Positions 60,529 to 64,000 of a DNA stretch of 64,000 nucleotides are shown piece after piece. A program made the translations under genes and the position numbers. The notes under the pieces are model-generated. The model was not told the DNA's origin, did no database searches, and worked only from the letters and a program-made list of their open reading frames with translations. Numbering within the stretch: position 1 is the stretch's first letter; every line of letters starts with the position of its first letter. The DNA is taken from positions 868,001 to 932,000 of the forward strand of contig OY282447.1 of NCBI GenBank assembly GCA_958296165.1, read 5' to 3'. The stretch comes from an uncultured Pseudomonadales bacterium. GTDB lineage: Bacteria; Pseudomonadota; Gammaproteobacteria; Pseudomonadales; Azotimanducaceae.

Positions 60529-63500
60529 ATGGCAAGCGACATTCTAGGCAACGGCAAAGAACGTGCCGGCAATCGCGGCAGCGGTTTGATCGGCTACTTC
60601 GCCAACAATCATGTTGCCGCCAACGTGCTGATGCTGCTGCTGCTCGGCATCGGGCTGTACTCGGCCAATCAATTGCCGAAGGAGCAGTTTCCGGCATTCG
60701 ATCCGCGCACCGTGACGGTTACGGTGCCCTATCCAGGTGCCGCGTCCGTGGAAATAGAGAAGGACGTAAACCGGCGCATCGAAGAGAGCCTTGGCGGCAT
60801 TGTCGGCGTCGACCGCGTGCGTTCCAGCGCGGCCGAAGGCGTAGGGGTCGTAACGGTTGAATTGAAGACGTTCGCCGATCCGTTGGAGGTGCTCCACACC
60901 GTCAGAACCGCCGTCGATCGCATCGAGAACTTCCCGCCTGTGGACGCCGAGCAGCCGGAAATCGTGCGTTCCGAGACCGTACGAAAGGTAGCGGTGCTGG
61001 CGGTTTCCTCATCGAATCTAGACGAGGATGGTCTGCGGCGCGATGCCGAAGCCCTGCGCGATGCGCTGTTGGCGCTGCCGACCGTGTCCTTCGTTTCGCT
61101 GGTCGGTGCGAGAGAACGCGAGATGCAGATCGAGCTCAGCGAAGAGGCGCTGCGGCGCCACGGGCTGACGATCGACGAGGTGGTGAATCTGGTGCGTCAG
61201 TCCTCGATCAATCGAACCGGCGGCGAGTTGCGCACCCGCGCCGGCGACATTGTCATCAGCACCTTTGCCAAGCGCACCGAAGCGGAGGAGTTCGAGGCCA
61301 TCGTGCTGCTTGCCGGTGCCGATGGTTCGGTGGTTAGGGTACGGGATGTAGCGACGGTACGGGATGGCTTCGTCGAGGAGCAGTTGACCAACGAGGTGGA
61401 CGGTGTCCCCGCTGTTTTCGTTCGGGTCGATGCGGCGGCGGGGCAGGCGGTTCAGAACGTATCGGAGGACGTGAAACGTTTCGTTGCTGGCTATGTTCCG
61501 CCGCCCGGCACGGAGGTAACGCTGCGGGAAGACGTGGCGAAGTGGAACGCCGAGCGGATATCCCTTATCGCCAGAAATGCCGTCATTGGCGCAGTGTTGG
61601 TGTTCATCGCCCTGTTGATGATCTTCGACTTGCGCGTTGCCTTGTGGATTGCGCTGGGTATTCCTATCTCGTTTCTCGGTGCGCTGGTGTTCTTCGACGC
61701 CACGGGGATGACCATCAACATAAATACGATATTCGCGTTCTTCATCGTCACGGGCATCGTCGTGGACGATGCCGTGGTGGTGGGCGAGAGCATCGCCCGA
61801 CAGCGGGAGCTGGGGCACAGCGGCGTGGCTGCATCGATTGCCGGCGTTCGCGCCGTGGCCGGCCCGGTGCTGGTGGGCGCGCTTACTACTGTGGTTACTT
61901 TCTTCGCCTTGTTTCCATTGGATGGCTGGGGCCAACTGTTCCGCGTGATCCCCGTGGTCGTCGCGTTGGTGCTGGCGGCTTCACTCGTTGAAGTTTTCTT
62001 CATCCTGCCAGCGCACTTGGCGGGCTCGCGCCCGTGGAGCCGTTCGCCTTTGGTGGAGTTTCAGGCCCGTGCGCGTCTTGCTTTCGACGAGTTCATCCAT
62101 GCCAAGCTGCTGAGGGCCATCGCATTGGCCGTGCGCCATCCCTACCTTACCGTGCTCGCGGTCGTGGCGTCGATCGGCGCGGCGGGCGGGCTTGTTGCAT
62201 CCGGCGCGGTCGGCTACGCGCCGCTTCCTGCCGTTGCGGTGGATCGCTACCTCGCCACCGTGACGATGCCGCGAGGCACGCAGTTCCAAGTGACGGACGC
62301 TGCCGCTCGGTATGTCGCCGAAGCGGCGCGGAACGTCGATCGGAAGATGGGGGGCAACGCCATTGAGTCCGTCGCGGTGCTGATCGGGGGCAAAAAACCC
62401 ATCGAAAACTTCCTAGGCAGGCAGGAAGTGATCACCGGCGACCACCTAGCCACGGTAGAGGTCCAGTTCAATTCTCCGGATTTGCGTTCCATTGCCTTGG
62501 CCGACTTCGTGCGGCTTTGGGAGCAGGCCGCGGCGAGCGTTCCAGGCGCGGAGACCGTCGTTTTCCAAGGAGATGTCGGGCTCGGAGCATCAACTGTGTC
62601 GTACCTGCTGATCCATGACGACGCCCAGGTTTTGGCACAAGCCACCTCGGAACTGCGCGATGCCTATGCCGCCATCGACGGGATGACCGAGATCGAGGAT
62701 TCCCTAGCGCCGGGCAAGCGCCGGTTAGACATTCAATTGACCGACGCCGGCGTCGCGGCCGGACTGACGGCGGCGCGCGTGGCCGATCATCTTCGAGACG
62801 CATTCTTCGGCGCGGAAGCGCAGCGTATTCAGCGCGGGCGCGACGAGGTCCGCGTTGTCGTGCGCTATCCAGGCGAACGCCGCAGCAGCTTCGGCGATCT
62901 GCTGGACGAGCGCATCGCCTTGCCGAGCGGCGGCGATGCGCCGCTGGCAACGGTGGCGCGAATCGTCGAAACCCAAGATGCCGAGAAGCTGGAGCGCGTC
63001 GATGGCCGTCGCGCGGCAACCATTACCGGCTGGTTCGACTCGACCGTGGCGAGCGCTGCAGCAATCAACGCGGCACTGCGCGAGAACATCCTGCCCGACA
63101 TGCTTGCCCGCTACCCGGGGTTGGAAGTACACGAAGACGGCGAAACACGCGAAAACAGCGCGATGCTCGGTACGTTGGCATGGTCGTTTGCGATTGCGCT
63201 GCTCATTGTCTATGGGCTGTTGGCATCGCAGCTACGCAGCTTCGGCCAGCCCTTGCTGGCGTTGGCCGCCATGCCGATGGCCGTGGTCGGCGCCATCGTG
63301 GGGCATCTGGTGCTGGGCTACGACCTGGCGAACACGTCGCTGTTCGGAATCGTCGCCGTCTCCGGCGTGGTGGTGAACGACACGCTGCTGCTGCTCGACC
63401 GCTACAACCGCATTCGTCGCGAAGACCCGCACCTGCCCGCCATAGCGGCGATTTCGGGCGCGGCGCGGCTTCGCGCCAGGGCAATCGTGCTCACTAGCGT

Positions 63501-63720
63501 TACTACCGTCGTCGGTTTGCTGCCGTTGATCTACGACAAGAGCGAAGCCCTCACATATACGGTGCCGATGGTGATTAGTCTCGGCGCCGGTCTGGTGTTC
63601 GCCAGCATGGGCGTTCTGTTCCTTGTGCCCGCGGCAGTCATCATCGGCGAAATCGTGAGGTTCTCGGCACCGCTGGCCAGTCTGCGCGGTGGCTCTGGCT
63701 TGCGGAATGGCGAACTGTAG
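60529..63720 (+). CDS. RND efflux pump, inner-membrane transporter
   Basis: A 1063-residue proton-driven exporter of the AcrB/MdtB type. It has a first helix (NNHVAANVLMLLLLGIGLYSANQLPKE), two large periplasmic domains, and the proton relay Asp pair in FFIVTGIVVDDAVVVGESIAR; the second half has VVNDTLLLLDRYNRIR. Length is normal. No outer-membrane channel gene is in the window. Substrates are unknown. Confidence 0.95.
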   Translation: MASDILGNGKERAGNRGSGLIGYFANNHVAANVLMLLLLGIGLYSANQLPKEQFPAFDPRTVTVTVPYPGAASVEIEKDVNRRIEESLGGIVGVDRVRSSAAEGVGVVTVELKTFADPLEVLHTVRTAVDRIENFPPVDAEQPEIVRSETVRKVAVLAVSSSNLDEDGLRRDAEALRDALLALPTVSFVSLVGAREREMQIELSEEALRRHGLTIDEVVNLVRQSSINRTGGELRTRAGDIVISTFAKRTEAEEFEAIVLLAGADGSVVRVRDVATVRDGFVEEQLTNEVDGVPAVFVRVDAAAGQAVQNVSEDVKRFVAGYVPPPGTEVTLREDVAKWNAERISLIARNAVIGAVLVFIALLMIFDLRVALWIALGIPISFLGALVFFDATGMTININTIFAFFIVTGIVVDDAVVVGESIARQRELGHSGVAASIAGVRAVAGPVLVGALTTVVTFFALFPLDGWGQLFRVIPVVVALVLAASLVEVFFILPAHLAGSRPWSRSPLVEFQARARLAFDEFIHAKLLRAIALAVRHPYLTVLAVVASIGAAGGLVASGAVGYAPLPAVAVDRYLATVTMPRGTQFQVTDAAARYVAEAARNVDRKMGGNAIESVAVLIGGKKPIENFLGRQEVITGDHLATVEVQFNSPDLRSIALADFVRLWEQAAASVPGAETVVFQGDVGLGASTVSYLLIHDDAQVLAQATSELRDAYAAIDGMTEIEDSLAPGKRRLDIQLTDAGVAAGLTAARVADHLRDAFFGAEAQRIQRGRDEVRVVVRYPGERRSSFGDLLDERIALPSGGDAPLATVARIVETQDAEKLERVDGRRAATITGWFDSTVASAAAINAALRENILPDMLARYPGLEVHEDGETRENSAMLGTLAWSFAIALLIVYGLLASQLRSFGQPLLALAAMPMAVVGAIVGHLVLGYDLANTSLFGIVAVSGVVVNDTLLLLDRYNRIRREDPHLPAIAAISGAARLRARAIVLTSVTTVVGLLPLIYDKSEALTYTVPMVISLGAGLVFASMGVLFLVPAAVIIGEIVRFSAPLASLRGGSGLRNGEL

Positions 63721-63770
63721 AAACGGTTGGAAGATGGACTTGCACCGAGAAGCCTTGCCGACGGTCGACG

Positions 63771-64000
63771 GTGCCTAAACCCAAAGGCATCGTCGCCGTT
63801 CTCATCGGCGCAGCGTTCTTGGCGGCGTGCAGCGAGCCGCTCAGCAGGCTCTCTGGCGGCGAACTGTCCGGCGCACCGGCCTCGCCTCCGGCACACTGGA
63901 GCGACGTGCCGGAAGTGGTGCAGTTGGAAGTGCGGCCGGCGGAACCTTATTCGGTGAACGTCTGGTGCGTGCTTGTTGGCAACGATCTGTACATCTCCAC
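63771..64000 (+). CDS. Lipoprotein, cut by window end
   Basis: The frame opens at GTG 63771 and runs off the window. The first residues give a lipoprotein signal (IVAVLIGAAFLAAC) followed by a Ser/Pro-rich linker and HWSDVPEVVQLEVRP, then VNVWCVLVGNDLYIST. The latter part resembles small DUF2255 or split-barrel flavin-binding domains, but too little is visible for a firm family. It follows the RND pump by 50 bases. Confidence 0.6.
   Translation, partial: MPKPKGIVAVLIGAAFLAACSEPLSRLSGGELSGAPASPPAHWSDVPEVVQLEVRPAEPYSVNVWCVLVGNDLYIS

Overview
The window is a GC-rich bacterial chromosome segment whose gene order is that of a gammaproteobacterium. Supporting blocks are mrcA diverging from pilMNOPQ-aroK-aroB, rsmI-rnpB diverging from lpoA-yraN-dolP, and rplM-rpsI-petABC-sspA-sspB. 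The respiratory bc1 complex, DsbB and TonB-linked outer-membrane proteins show a Gram-negative, respiring cell. The accessory genes (PhyH and TauD dioxygenases, GH4, flavin halogenase-like, Baeyer-Villiger monooxygenase, beta-propeller phytase) suggest an environmental or host-associated lineage. That last point is inference; the species cannot be named from this window.

Layout. 1-4.3 kb: an anchored protein cut by the window edge, a two-PDZ protein, dsbB and PBP1A. 4.4-8.7 kb: pilMNOPQ, where pilM is frameshifted and shortened and pilQ is broken by an insertion remnant, so type IV pilus assembly from this locus is probably lost. 8.7-12.5 kb: aroK, aroB, an Arc-type repressor, an ISAzo13-like insertion sequence and RNase P RNA. 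12.4-21 kb: conserved housekeeping genes (rsmI, lpoA, yraN, dolP, sspB, sspA, petCBA, rpsI, rplM). 21-28 kb: a TonB-dependent receptor behind a very large lipoprotein built from three beta-helix-like repeats. 28-33.5 kb: a flippase-like protein, a frameshifted coiled-coil protein, and an MtrB/MtrA-type porin-cytochrome conduit with a diheme cytochrome. 33.6-35.2 kb: fdhD and mobA, molybdoenzyme maturation genes. 35.6-40.2 kb: PhyH-GH4-PanE operon and a MalY/PatB enzyme. 40.3-48.5 kb: grxD, rnt, argG, TauD, phytase, ferredoxin, radical SAM and a VTT-flavoprotein fusion. 48.6-56.7 kb: halogenase-like protein, GNAT-like protein, PPK2, a kinase/phospho-lyase pair and a BVMO. 56.8-64 kb: an orphan peptide-binding protein, a TonB-domain lipoprotein, an RND efflux pair and a lipoprotein cut by the window end.

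How the parts connect. PBP1A and its activator LpoA both occur here. The bc1 operon, the diheme cytochrome and the decaheme/porin pair outline electron flow from quinol to periplasm and possibly across the outer membrane; fdhD-mobA next door hints at a molybdoenzyme partner. The most distinctive features are the triple-repeat lipoprotein with its TonB receptor, the decaying pilus locus, an rsmI reading frame that ends inside RNase P RNA, and many perfect 9-12 bp (and two about 80 bp) tandem duplications scattered through genes and leaders. No tRNA, rRNA or CRISPR array was seen.
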